A DNA stretch of 64,000 nt from Aquariibacter albus (GTDB taxonomy: Bacteria; Pseudomonadota; Gammaproteobacteria; Burkholderiales; Burkholderiaceae_C), in the NCBI RefSeq assembly GCF_014145335.1, contig NZ_JACIVI010000001.1, positions 682,001 to 746,000 of the forward strand, written 5' to 3'. Made by a program: the position numbers and the translations under genes. This document shows positions 8,985 through 17,800 of the stretch, piece by piece (positions within the stretch are counted from its first letter, which is position 1; each line of letters opens with the position of its first letter). The notes beneath the pieces were generated by a model, which worked only from the letters and a program-made list of their open reading frames with translations, was not told the DNA's origin and did not search any database.

Positions 8985-11906
8985 ATGACGCCTCACACCC
9001 CGGCCACCATCGAGGCGGCCCTCTTCTGCATCCCGGCTGCGCTGCCCCGCGACGAATGGGCCCGGGTCGGGATGGCCTTGAAGTCCGAGCTGGGCCCCGA
9101 AGGGTTCGAGCTGTTCGACCGCTGGAGCGCTGGCGCCGAGGGCTACCGCAAGGGCGACGCCCGCGCCACCTGGCGCAGCATCAAGCCCGGCGGGGGTGTC
9201 ACCATCGGCACCCTGTTTGCCCTGGCCAAGGACCACGGCTTCAGCTTCCCCAAGGACAGCCAGGCCGCCCCGAAGCCCGACCCCGCCGCACTGGCCGAGC
9301 TGGCGCGAAAGCGCAAGGCCGACGAAGCCGCGGCCGAGGCCGAGCGATGCCAGCGCCAGGCGCAGGCCGCCGAGCGGGCCCGGGCCTTGTGGCACCGCGC
9401 CAGCGAGGCCGGCGCCTCGCCCTACCTGGCCCGCAAGGGCGTGCAGGCCCACGGCTGCCGCTTCCTGCCCGAGGGCGTGCTGCTGGTGCCCGCAGTGGAC
9501 GCAGCCGGCGAGCTGGTGAACGTGCAGCGCATCCTGCCCGAGCGGCCGGCCGAAGGGCCGGACAAGCTCTTCACGAAGGACGCCCGCAAGGCCGGCACCT
9601 TCCACCTGATCGGCGCGGCCGAGGGCGCCGCCTGGCTGCTGGTGGCCGAGGGCTACGCCACCGCCGCGAGCCTGCACGAATGCACCGGCCGGCCCGTGGC
9701 CGTGGCCTGGGATGCGGGCAACCTGCTGGCCGCCGGCCGCGCCCTGCGCCAGCGCTTCAAGGCCGCCCGCCTGGCCTTCTGCTGCGATGACGACCGCGCC
9801 ACCGCCGAGCGCACCGGCAAGAACCCCGGCCGCGCCAAGGCCAGCGAAGCCGCCCGCGCCTGCGCCGGCCTGGTGATCGCGCCCGAGGGCCTGCAAGGCG
9901 AGGAATCCGACTTCAACGACCTGCACTGCCGGGCCGGCGCTGCGGCCGTGCAGGCGGCCATCGAGGCGGCCCTGCAAGCCGCCGACACCGCCCGGCCGAG
10001 GCCAGCCCCTGCCGCACCAGCGAACGCAGCGCCAGCGGCCCGCCAGGCCCCGGGCTCAGGCGATGACACCGCCCCGGCGGCCGAGGAAGCGCCGGCCGGC
10101 CGCCAGGCCGCTGCGCGGCGCAAGGCCCCGGCCGCTGGCGCAGCCAGCGAAGACCCCGAGGGCGATGCCTTGCAGGCCGAGCGCGACCTGTTCCGCGTCG
10201 ATGCCCTGGGGGTGCATCGCAACCTGCCACCCAGCGGCAACGGCGACGGCGGCGGCTGGCGCCGTGTCTGCGACCCGCTGCAGGTGCTGGCCCGGGCCCG
10301 GGATGCGCAGGGCGCGGGCTGGTCCCTGCTGCTGGCCTTCGACACCCCGGACGGCCCGGGCAAGCGCTGGCTGATGCCCCGCGAGATGCTGGCGGGCGAT
10401 GGCACGCAGTACCGCGCAGCCCTGGAGCATCAAGGCTTCGCCACCCCGGTGGACACTGCCCGCCGCCGCTGGCTGACCGAGTACCTGGCCAGCCGCAACC
10501 CGCCCGAGCTGGTGCGCCTGGTGGACCGCACCGGCTGGCATGGCCGGGCCTTCGTGCTGCACGATGAAACCCTGGGCGGCGACCCCGGCGAGCCCATCCT
10601 CTTCCACGGCGAGAAGCCGACCGAACGCACCTTCGCCCAGCGGGGCGCCCTGTCCACCTGGCAGGCGCGGATCGCGCGGCCCTGCATCGGCAACAGCCGG
10701 CTCGCCTTCTCTGTGGCCGTGGCCTTCGCGGGCCCGCTGGTGGCCTGGGCCGGCGGCGACTCCGGCGGCTTTCACTTCGTGGGCGATTCGAGCTGCGGCA
10801 AGACCACGGCCCTGCGGGTGGCCGCCAGCGTCTGGGGCGGGCCGGGTTACATGCAGCGCTGGCGCGGCACGGATAACGGCATCGAGGGCCTGGCCGCGGC
10901 GCACTCCGACGCCCTGCTGACCCTGGACGAGCTGGCGCAGCTCGATCCCAAGGCGGCGGGCGAGGCGGCCTACATGCTGGGCAACGGCCAGGGCAAAGCC
11001 CGCGCCAGCCGCACCGGGGGCAGCCGGCCGCGCCTGTCCTGGCGCCTGCTGTTCCTGTCGGCCGGCGAAGTGGGCCTGGCCGACCACATGGCCGAGGCCG
11101 GCAAGAAGGCCCGGGCCGGGCAAGAGCTGCGGCTCATCGACCTGGGCGCCGATGCGGGCCGGGGCCTGGGCCTGTTCGACCATGCGGCCGAGGCCGGCAG
11201 CCCGGGCGAGCTGGCCAAGGCACTGAGCGAAGCCTGCGGCAAGTGCTACGGCAGCGCCGGCCGCGCCTGGCTGGAGCATCTGACCGGCCGCACCGACACC
11301 CTGGCCGCCGAGCTGCGCGAGCGCATGCGGGAGTTCGAGGCCGAAACCCTGAAGGCCGAGGCCTCCGGCCAGGTGGAGCGGGTGGCGCGGCGCTTCGCCC
11401 TGGTGGCGGCGGCCGGGGAGATGGCGACCGCGGCCGGCCTGACCGGCTGGCCCGAGGGCGAGGCGCACCGCGCAGCCCGGGCCGTGTTCGATGCCTGGCT
11501 GGCTGCGCGGCCGGCCGGCACCGGCACAAGCGAGCGGACTGCGATGCTGCGCCAGGCGCGGCACTGGTTCGCGACCAACGGCGAAGGCCGTTTCGTTCCA
11601 TGGCACCGCGCCGACGATGACCGCCGCGGCCAAGTCATCAACCGGGCCGGCTGGCGGCGGGCCATCGAGACCGATGATGGTCTGGTGGAGGTGCTGGGCC
11701 TGGAGTGGTACGTGCTGCCTGAGGTGTTCCGCCAGGAAGTTGCCAAGGGCTGGGAGGCTCGGGCCATGCTGAAGCTGCTGGACGAGCTGGGCCACATCCG
11801 CCGGGAGAAGGCGGACGGCTTCACCAGCCGGGTGCGGGTGCCAGACGCTGGGCCCACCAGCGTGATCCGTGTCCGCTCAAGCCTGCTGGACGAGTCGGGC
11901 GAGTGA
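8985..11906 (+). CDS. Primase-helicase (PriCT-2, Toprim, DUF927)
   Basis: 973-residue replication protein, probably the element's own initiator primase-helicase, functionally like P4 alpha. Domains in order: PriCT-2 (about residues 5-85, ALPRDEWARVGMALKSELG and WRSIKPGGGVTIGTLF); a Toprim domain (about 210-320, VAEGYATAASLHE, then FCCDDDRAT and ESDFNDLH); a low-complexity Ala/Pro linker (about 340-390); and a DUF927 helicase domain (about 430-800) with Walker A GDSSCGKTTAL (about 600) and Walker B DALLTLDELAQLD. A winged C-terminal region follows. It is the last gene of the 6432-11906 operon and is followed by a hairpin and iterons. Confidence 0.92.
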   Translation: MTPHTPATIEAALFCIPAALPRDEWARVGMALKSELGPEGFELFDRWSAGAEGYRKGDARATWRSIKPGGGVTIGTLFALAKDHGFSFPKDSQAAPKPDPAALAELARKRKADEAAAEAERCQRQAQAAERARALWHRASEAGASPYLARKGVQAHGCRFLPEGVLLVPAVDAAGELVNVQRILPERPAEGPDKLFTKDARKAGTFHLIGAAEGAAWLLVAEGYATAASLHECTGRPVAVAWDAGNLLAAGRALRQRFKAARLAFCCDDDRATAERTGKNPGRAKASEAARACAGLVIAPEGLQGEESDFNDLHCRAGAAAVQAAIEAALQAADTARPRPAPAAPANAAPAARQAPGSGDDTAPAAEEAPAGRQAAARRKAPAAGAASEDPEGDALQAERDLFRVDALGVHRNLPPSGNGDGGGWRRVCDPLQVLARARDAQGAGWSLLLAFDTPDGPGKRWLMPREMLAGDGTQYRAALEHQGFATPVDTARRRWLTEYLASRNPPELVRLVDRTGWHGRAFVLHDETLGGDPGEPILFHGEKPTERTFAQRGALSTWQARIARPCIGNSRLAFSVAVAFAGPLVAWAGGDSGGFHFVGDSSCGKTTALRVAASVWGGPGYMQRWRGTDNGIEGLAAAHSDALLTLDELAQLDPKAAGEAAYMLGNGQGKARASRTGGSRPRLSWRLLFLSAGEVGLADHMAEAGKKARAGQELRLIDLGADAGRGLGLFDHAAEAGSPGELAKALSEACGKCYGSAGRAWLEHLTGRTDTLAAELRERMREFEAETLKAEASGQVERVARRFALVAAAGEMATAAGLTGWPEGEAHRAARAVFDAWLAARPAGTGTSERTAMLRQARHWFATNGEGRFVPWHRADDDRRGQVINRAGWRRAIETDDGLVEVLGLEWYVLPEVFRQEVAKGWEARAMLKLLDELGHIRREKADGFTSRVRVPDAGPTSVIRVRSSLLDESGE

Positions 11907-11914
11907 TCGATGCA

Positions 11915-11932
11915 GGCCCGAGGGATCGGGCC
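11915..11932 (+). terminator. Hairpin after the primase-helicase gene
   Basis: Perfect 7-bp stem GGCCCGA/TCGGGCC with loop GGGA, 9 bases after the stop. No T tract follows, so termination would be weak; it may instead be part of the adjacent origin. Confidence 0.4.
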
Positions 11933-11962
11933 CGGTCTTCGGTGGACCGTGGCGGACTGAGT

Positions 11963-12052
11963 GTCCGCAGTGTCCGCAGTGTTTGTCCGCAGTTGAACGG
12001 CCCGCAAACCCGCATGAATCCTCATGTCCGCAGTGTCCGCAGTGTCCGCAGT
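11963..12052 (-). repeat. Right iteron array, six GTCCGCAGT copies
   Basis: Exact 9-mers at 11963, 11972, 11985, 12026, 12035 and 12044, the reverse complement of the left array motif. Five of them sit in 9-bp head-to-tail runs. Six copies in each array, in inverted orientation 6.6 kb apart, is a deliberate-looking arrangement comparable to the paired ori and crr iteron regions of phage P4. Confidence 0.85.
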
Positions 12053-12271
12053 GCATTTCACAAGGAAGGCGCGGCGAGGGGGAACGGGCCGGCCTGCCGG
12101 CCCCTATGGCTGCGCGGGTGGTGCAGGCGGCGGCTGGGGTTTCTTCCGCGCCGTTGAGGGCCGCCGGCAGGACGACCCCAAGCCGAAGGAAGGCAGTCCG
12201 GCGGAGGCTGCGTCCTTCGTTCAATTCGCCTGAACGATCAACCCCGGATTGAGTCCGCAAGGCAAAGAAGG

Positions 12272-12365
12272 CGGAGGGGGTAGGGGGTCAGAAGTTAGGA
12301 GGAAAGTCCCCCTAGGACCGTTCCCGTAGCCTCATCTTTTGCGGCGGGAGTTTCCGGGGGGGGAG
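12272..12365 (+). other. G-rich block, possible packaging-type site
   Basis: GGGGGTAGGGGGTCAGAAG, then GTCCCCCTAGGACCG, TCTTTTGCGGCGGGAG and a run of eight G. This succession resembles, from memory, sequence found just upstream of small terminase genes in some HK97-type prophages. No terminase follows here. Without alignment this is only a suggestion. Confidence 0.25.
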
Positions 12366-12727
12366 GGGTGTTCCGTCCCTGGGGCTTCAGCTCCTTTGAA
12401 TGTCTCGCCATGTCTCACTGAGCTGGAGCGCCCGGCGGGGTCGCGCCGGCACCCGCCTGCCGCATCCAGTCGGGACCACGGCTCGGGCGCAGGCCCGAAC
12501 GTCCGCCTAGGTTTCTGGCGTCGAACCATCGGCGCCGGATTCCCTGCCGAACCTGTGCCGCGCCTTCCTGGCCGGAACGTTCGAGTGATCGAACGCGGCA
12601 TCGGGCTGGCGGACTGGCCCCAAGTGCTGGCGCCTGCGTCGCGGCCTGACAACATCAACGCGGCCCCGGCGGTGCCAGCCACACCAGCCACGAAAGCGGG
12701 CTCCGAAGGGGGCAGCATGCGAAGTCT

Positions 12728-12747
12728 GGGGGCACATTTGGGGGCAC
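12728..12747 (+). repeat. Integrase arm-type site pair, right end
   Basis: GGGGGCACATTTGGGGGCAC, identical over 20 bp and in the same orientation as 3844-3863. It lies 60 bases inside the attR-like repeat. Confidence 0.75.
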
Positions 12748-12807
12748 ATGAAAAATAGAACAGCCCGAAAACCTAGGATTCATGCGGGTTGGCGAGGATC
12801 TTGTGAC

Positions 12808-12822
12808 TCCCACCCTCGCCAA
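12808..12822 (+). other. Right attachment site (attR) candidate
   Basis: TCCCACCCTC followed by GCCAA matches the 3' end of tRNA-Ser at 3702-3719 except for a three-base gap. It lies 3 bases before the chromosomal terminator, where the original tRNA end would be expected. Confidence 0.5.
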
Positions 12823-12825
12823 GAC

Positions 12826-12852
12826 AAAACGGGCCCCCACGGGGCCCGTTTT
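12826..12852 (+). terminator. Rho-independent terminator, probably the original tRNA-Ser terminator
   Basis: AAAACGGGCCCC (12826-12837), loop CAC, GGGGCCCGTTTT (12841-12852). A perfect bidirectional stem with A and T tracts, it also serves the converging diguanylate cyclase gene. Confidence 0.85.
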
Positions 12853-12887
12853 CGTTGGCGGGTCGCTTGATTGACGAGTGACCGGAG

Positions 12888-14492
12888 TCAGCCGGGCGAT
12901 GCCGGTCCCACGGCCCCCACGACCCGGTTGCGGCCCGCCCGCTTGGCCGCGTAGAGCGCGGCGTCGGCGGCCAGCAGCAGTTCGGTGCCGTCGCCGGCGG
13001 TGCGTCCGCTTTCGGCCAGGCCGATGCTGACGGTGATGCGACCGACCCCGGGCATCGGCAGTTGCGCGATCTCGCGGACGATGTGCCAGGCCAGGGCCTC
13101 GGCCGAACTGCCGGGGCTGTCGATCAGCACGAGCACGAACTCTTCCCCGCCGGTGCGTGCGCACAGGTCGGTGCCTCGGAATCGCTGGCCGAGCCAGCGG
13201 CCGAGCTCGCGCAGCACGGCGTCGCCGGTGGCATGGCCGTGCTGGTCGTTGACGGCCTTGAAGTGGTCGATGTCGAGTGCCATCACGCTGACCGGACTCT
13301 GCTGGCGGCGGGCCAGGGCCAGGGTGTGGGCCAGCCGGGGTTCGAGTCCCCGCCGGTTCAGCAGGCCGGTCAGCTGGTCGGTGTCGGCCAGATGGGCCAG
13401 GCGGGCATTGGCATCCTCGAGCTCGGCGGTGCGTGCACGGACTTCCTCTTCCAGCACGCGTTGGGCCTCGATCAGGCGCTGGCTCATGGTGGCGATGGCG
13501 CGCGACATCGCACGGAACTCGGCACTGCCGCGGTCGAACTGGGGGATGGCGGTGTCGAGATGGCCTTCGGCGATGCGCTGGGCGGCCGCGGCGATGCGCT
13601 CGACCGGCCGGGCCAGCCGCGCGCTGCTCCACCAGATGCCGCCCACCAGCACCAGGCCGAAGAGCAGCCCGGCCAGCAGCACCGTGCCGCCGAGCTGGTC
13701 CGCGTCGGCATGCACCTCGCGGCGCGGCTGCTCCAGCACGAGCAGCCAGTCGAGATCGTCGTCGGGGCCGCTCCAGCGGCTGCGCTCGACCAGCAGCGGG
13801 CCGGCGAAGCGGCCCGGGGTGCTGCCGAGCTCGGCATGGCGGTAGAGCGGGCGGCCGAGGCCGTCGCCCAGCATCACGCTCAGACCCTGGCGGGAGGCGC
13901 TGCCGGCCAGCACGCTTTCGAGCGCGGCGTCGGCCCAGTCCCAGCCACGCACTTCGACGAGCAGCCCGAGCACCTCGCTGCCGCGGCGGATCGGCACGAC
14001 GAAGGCGAGCGCATGCTGGCCGCCGGCGGCGCCCACGCTGCGCAGCAGCGGGTCGTCGATCGGCTCCAGCCGGCCGCTGCGCAGGCCGCTGCCGAACCAG
14101 GTCTCGTCGCTCAGGCGATGGCCCAGCAGCCGTCCGCCGGTGGCGGTGCGGATGCGGCCTTGCAGGTCGACGATGCCGAGCCAGCCAGGGTGGCGGCTGC
14201 TGCGCTGCAGGCGGTCGACGAGGTCCTGCGCCTCGTGGCTGTCCAGCCCGGTCGACCAGAGGGTGGCGGCGTCGCCCAGGGTGCCGAGCACCTGCAGGCG
14301 GGCCCGTGCGGCCTGGCGCAGGGCCTGGTCGACCTTGTCGAGGAGGGCGAGCTGCTCCGTTTCGGCCGTGCGCTGAAGGCGCTTCACCACCAGGGTGTGC
14401 AGCAGGCCGGTGAACAGCAGCAGCGTGACCAGGGCCAGGCCGGTGAAGAGCAGTCGCGTGCGGCCGCGGAAGCCTCGGTGCAGCGGGGCCAT
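12888..14492 (-). CDS. Membrane diguanylate cyclase with periplasmic sensor, HAMP and GGDEF
   Basis: 534-residue inner-membrane protein that makes cyclic di-GMP. A first membrane helix (LLFTGLALVTLLLFTGLLHTL, about 12-34) and a second (about 270-290) bracket a CHASE4-like periplasmic sensor. A HAMP linker follows (ARLARPVERIAAAAQRIAEG), then a coiled coil and the GGDEF domain, DTDQLTGLLNRRG to the C-terminus. The active site is GGEEF (about 445) and an inhibitory I-site RGTD lies five residues upstream, so product inhibition is expected. The ATG at 14492 is chosen for its GGGAGGTT ribosome site; the open frame continues upstream without homology. It diverges from the RND operon. Confidence 0.93.
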   Translation of the reverse strand: MAPLHRGFRGRTRLLFTGLALVTLLLFTGLLHTLVVKRLQRTAETEQLALLDKVDQALRQAARARLQVLGTLGDAATLWSTGLDSHEAQDLVDRLQRSSRHPGWLGIVDLQGRIRTATGGRLLGHRLSDETWFGSGLRSGRLEPIDDPLLRSVGAAGGQHALAFVVPIRRGSEVLGLLVEVRGWDWADAALESVLAGSASRQGLSVMLGDGLGRPLYRHAELGSTPGRFAGPLLVERSRWSGPDDDLDWLLVLEQPRREVHADADQLGGTVLLAGLLFGLVLVGGIWWSSARLARPVERIAAAAQRIAEGHLDTAIPQFDRGSAEFRAMSRAIATMSQRLIEAQRVLEEEVRARTAELEDANARLAHLADTDQLTGLLNRRGLEPRLAHTLALARRQQSPVSVMALDIDHFKAVNDQHGHATGDAVLRELGRWLGQRFRGTDLCARTGGEEFVLVLIDSPGSSAEALAWHIVREIAQLPMPGVGRITVSIGLAESGRTAGDGTELLLAADAALYAAKRAGRNRVVGAVGPASPG

Positions 14493-14803
14493 GAACCTCC
14501 CAAAGTTGGTTTTCGGAACGCGGGGCCGGACGGCTGCGGCTTCGCGTCGCCGGCTTTGCGCGCGTGGGGCGGGCCGGTTTGCCATTGTTCGGGCCCGGCG
14601 TCGGCCGAACAAGGCGAGGCGGCCGCCCGGCCGGCCCGCGGGTGTGAGAGGGTCCACATCTGCGGGGGTTTCCCTGCGGGTTTGCCCCGGGTCGGGCGGG
14701 AAGACGGCGGCCTCGGCTCTAATGCGGACGTCTGGCCCCCTTCCCTCGCGGCCGGCGTCCCGCCGGGCGCTGGCTGTTTCCCGACCGAGGTTCCGCCCGC
14801 CCC
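14493..14803. promoter_or_regulatory. Divergent intergenic region with a 28-bp inverted repeat
   Basis: 311 bases between the diguanylate cyclase and the RND operon. The clearest element is TTGTTCGG (14585-14592), a 12-base spacer and CCGAACAA (14605-14612), a perfect dyad spanning 28 bp that could be an operator for either gene set. No clear -35/-10 pair was found. Confidence 0.5.
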
Positions 14804-17800
14804 ATGTGGATCGTCCGCTACGCCCTCGACCGGGCCTACACCATCGCCGTGATGGCGCTGCTGATCGTGCTGGCCGGGGTGCTGTCGGCGCGCAAGATGT
14901 CGACCGACATCCTTCCCTCGGTGGACATTCCCTCGGTCAACCTGATCTGGACCTATCCCGGCCTCAGCGCGGCCGAGATGGCGGGCAAGCTGACGTCCTT
15001 CTCCGAGATCGCCATCCTCAACAACGTCGATGACGTGCTGGAGGCCCGCTCGGAGACGACCGACGGCGTCGCGATCGTCAAGATCGACTTCCAGCCGCAG
15101 GCGGACATCGCGATCGCGCTGTCGCAGGTCACCTCGGTCTCGCAGACCATCCTGCGGCGCATGCCGCCCGGCACCACCCCGCCGCTGATCGTGCGGGCCT
15201 CGCAGTCCAGCCAGCCGATCGTGAACCTGGTGCTGGGCTCGGCCACCCTCGACGACGCGGCGCTCTACGACTACGCGCGCCTCGCGCTGCGTTCGCAGAT
15301 CCAGAACATCCCCGGCGTGCGGATGACGCTGCCCTACGGCGGCGCGGCCCGGCAGGTGATGCTGGACCTGGACCCGGCCGCCCTGCAGCGCCATGGCCTG
15401 ACGGCCGCCGATGTCGGGGCCGCCCTGGCCGCACAGAACCTGACCCTGCCGGCCGGTGCGCTGCGCGAGGGCGAGCGCGAGCTCAAGATCAGCCTGAATG
15501 CCAGCCCCGAGCGGGCCGGCGATTTCGCCGAGCTGCCGATAAAGCGCATCGGCGAACGGCTGATCCGGCTGGGCGAGGTGGCCGGCGTGCGCGATGGCCC
15601 GGCCGTGCAGACCAACCTCGCGCGCCTCAACGGCGACAACGCGGTGATGGTCTCCATCCTCAAGCTCGGCAATGCCTCGACGGTGGACATCGTCCGGCAG
15701 ATCCGCGAGCGCCTGCCCGAGATCCGCGCCGCCGCGCCACCGGGCATGACGATCGAGCCGGTCTTCGACCAGAGCGTCTTCGTGCAGGCCGCCGTCGACA
15801 CCGTGGCCTTCGAGGGCGTGCTGGTCGGCAGCCTGGTCGCGGCGGTGGTGCTGGTCTTCATCGGCAGCCTGCGCTCGACGGCCATCGTGCTGACCTCGAT
15901 CCCGCTGGCCCTGCTGGCCTCGGTGGCTGGCCTGGCCGCCACGGGGCAGACCTTCAACCTGATGACCCTGGGCGGCCTGGCCCTGGCCATCGGCATCCTG
16001 GTCGACAACGCGCTGGTCGAGATCGAGAACACCAACCGCCACATCGCGCTGGGCGAGACGGTGCGCGAGGCCGTGCTCAAGAGCGCGAGGGAAGTCGTCT
16101 TCCCCGAGTTCGTCAGCACCCTCTGCATCTGCATCGTCTTCCTGCCCATCTTCCTGCTGACCGGCGTGCCGGCCTATGTCTTCAAGCCCATGGCGCTGGC
16201 GGTGGTCTTCGCGATGGCCGCGTCCTTCCTGCTTTCGCGCACCCTGGTGCCGATGCTGGCCCATGTGCTGCTGCCCGGCGAGCTGGCGCGGCGCCAGCGC
16301 AAGGGCCTGAACCTCAGCGAGAAGCTGCAGCACCGGGTCGAGCACGGCCTGGACGCGCTGCGCGACCGCTATGTGGCCCGCCTGTCCGGCGCCATGCAGC
16401 GCCTGGGGCCCGGGCTGCTGGCGGTCATCCTGGGCGTGGCGACCCTGCTGGCCCTGGGCGGCTACGCGGCCAGCCAGCTTCAGCGCGAGTTCTTCCCGCG
16501 CACCGATGCCGGCCTGATCCGCGTCTACCTGCGCGCCCCCACCGGCCTGCGGCTGGAGGAGACGGCCCGGCTCTTCGCCGACGTGCAGCGCGCGATCCGC
16601 GCCGAGCTGCCGCCGGGCGAGCTGGACAGCGTCGTCGAGGTGATCGGCGCGCCCGATGCGATCAACCAGGCCTGGGTCGATTCCACCGTGGTCGGCAGCT
16701 TCGATGGCGAGCTCTACCTGCAACTCAAGCCCGGTCCGCGCACGCCGGTCGTCGAGACCGAGGCCCGCCTGCGCCGCCTGCTGGCCGAGCGCTTCCCGCA
16801 GCTGCTCGTGCTGATGCGGCCAGCCGACACCACCGGCCTGACGCTGGCCGGCGCCTCGCCCAGCGCCCTGGACCTGCGCATCGTCGGCCGCGACGGGCCC
16901 GGCAATCGCGCCGTCGCCCGCCAGCTTGCCGAGGGCCTGAGGGGCCTGGACGGCGTCGAGGACGTGGCCCTGCGCCAGGTGCCCGACCTGCCGCAGATCC
17001 ACCTGGAGATCGACCGCGCCCGGGCCCTGCAATACGGCATCACCCAGCAGCAGGTGGCCAATGCGGTGCTGGCCGCGCTGGGCAGCGGCAACACGGTGGC
17101 ACCGCAGTTCTGGTCGGATACAGCCACCGGCACCTCCTACCCGGTGCAGCTCATCATCCCGCCCCTGGCCATCGAGTCGGTCGAGACCCTGCTCAACACC
17201 CCGGTGCGCCTGGCCGAGAACGGCGAGCCCATCCTGCTGCGCGCCGTGGCCACGGCCACGCCGCGCACCGTGCCCGCCAATGTCAGCCGCGTGACCCTGG
17301 CGCCGGCGCTGAACGTGCTCGGCAATGTCAGCACCCGCGACCTGGGCGGCGTGGCCGAGGCCCTGGCGCCGCAGCTGTCCGAAGCCCAGGCCAAGCTCAA
17401 GCCCGGCAACCGCATCGAGATGCGTGGCCAGGTGCAGCTCATGCAGCAGGCCTACCGCGACCTCGCCGGCGGCCTGGCGCTGGCGGTGCTGCTGGTCTTC
17501 CTGGTCCAGGCGGCCAACTTCCAGTCCTGGCTGCTGCCGCTCAATGCCATGGCGGCGCTGCCGGTGGCGCTGGCCGGGGCGGCGGCCGGCCTGTGGCTCA
17601 CCGGCACGCCGCTCTCGGTGCCTGCACTGATGGGCATGATCATGGTGATCGGCGTGTCCACCGCCAACAGCGTGCTGATCACCAGCTTCGCCCGCGACCG
17701 GCTGGACGCCGGCGACACGCCGCGCGATGCCGCCCTGGCCGCTGCCGGGGCCCGCCTGCGGCCGGTGCTGATGACGGCGCTGGCCATGATCGTCGGCGTG

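Larger units (their letters stand above)
11907..12887. other. Right-end non-coding region of the element
   Basis: About 1 kb without a convincing gene. It contains a hairpin, six inverted iterons, about 200 bases without visible structure (12060-12260), a G-rich block (12272-12365), the right arm-site pair, an A-rich stretch, the attR-like repeat and a terminator. Frames through it (for example 12339-12758) lack any family signal and include low-complexity and att sequence. Confidence 0.8.

Noticed and set aside
11877-12260. Short frames with CGHCGHCGH or VRSVRSVRS peptides near 12000 and 5300
   Set aside because: The peptides are translations of the iterons; there is no ribosome site or homology.
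12339-12758. A 139-codon plus-strand frame near the right end of the element, and a 38-codon minus-strand frame inside it starting near 12411
   Set aside because: The plus-strand frame is Pro/Arg-rich, covers arm-site sequence and has no family signal. The short minus-strand frame begins MARHSKELKPQG but is too short to support.
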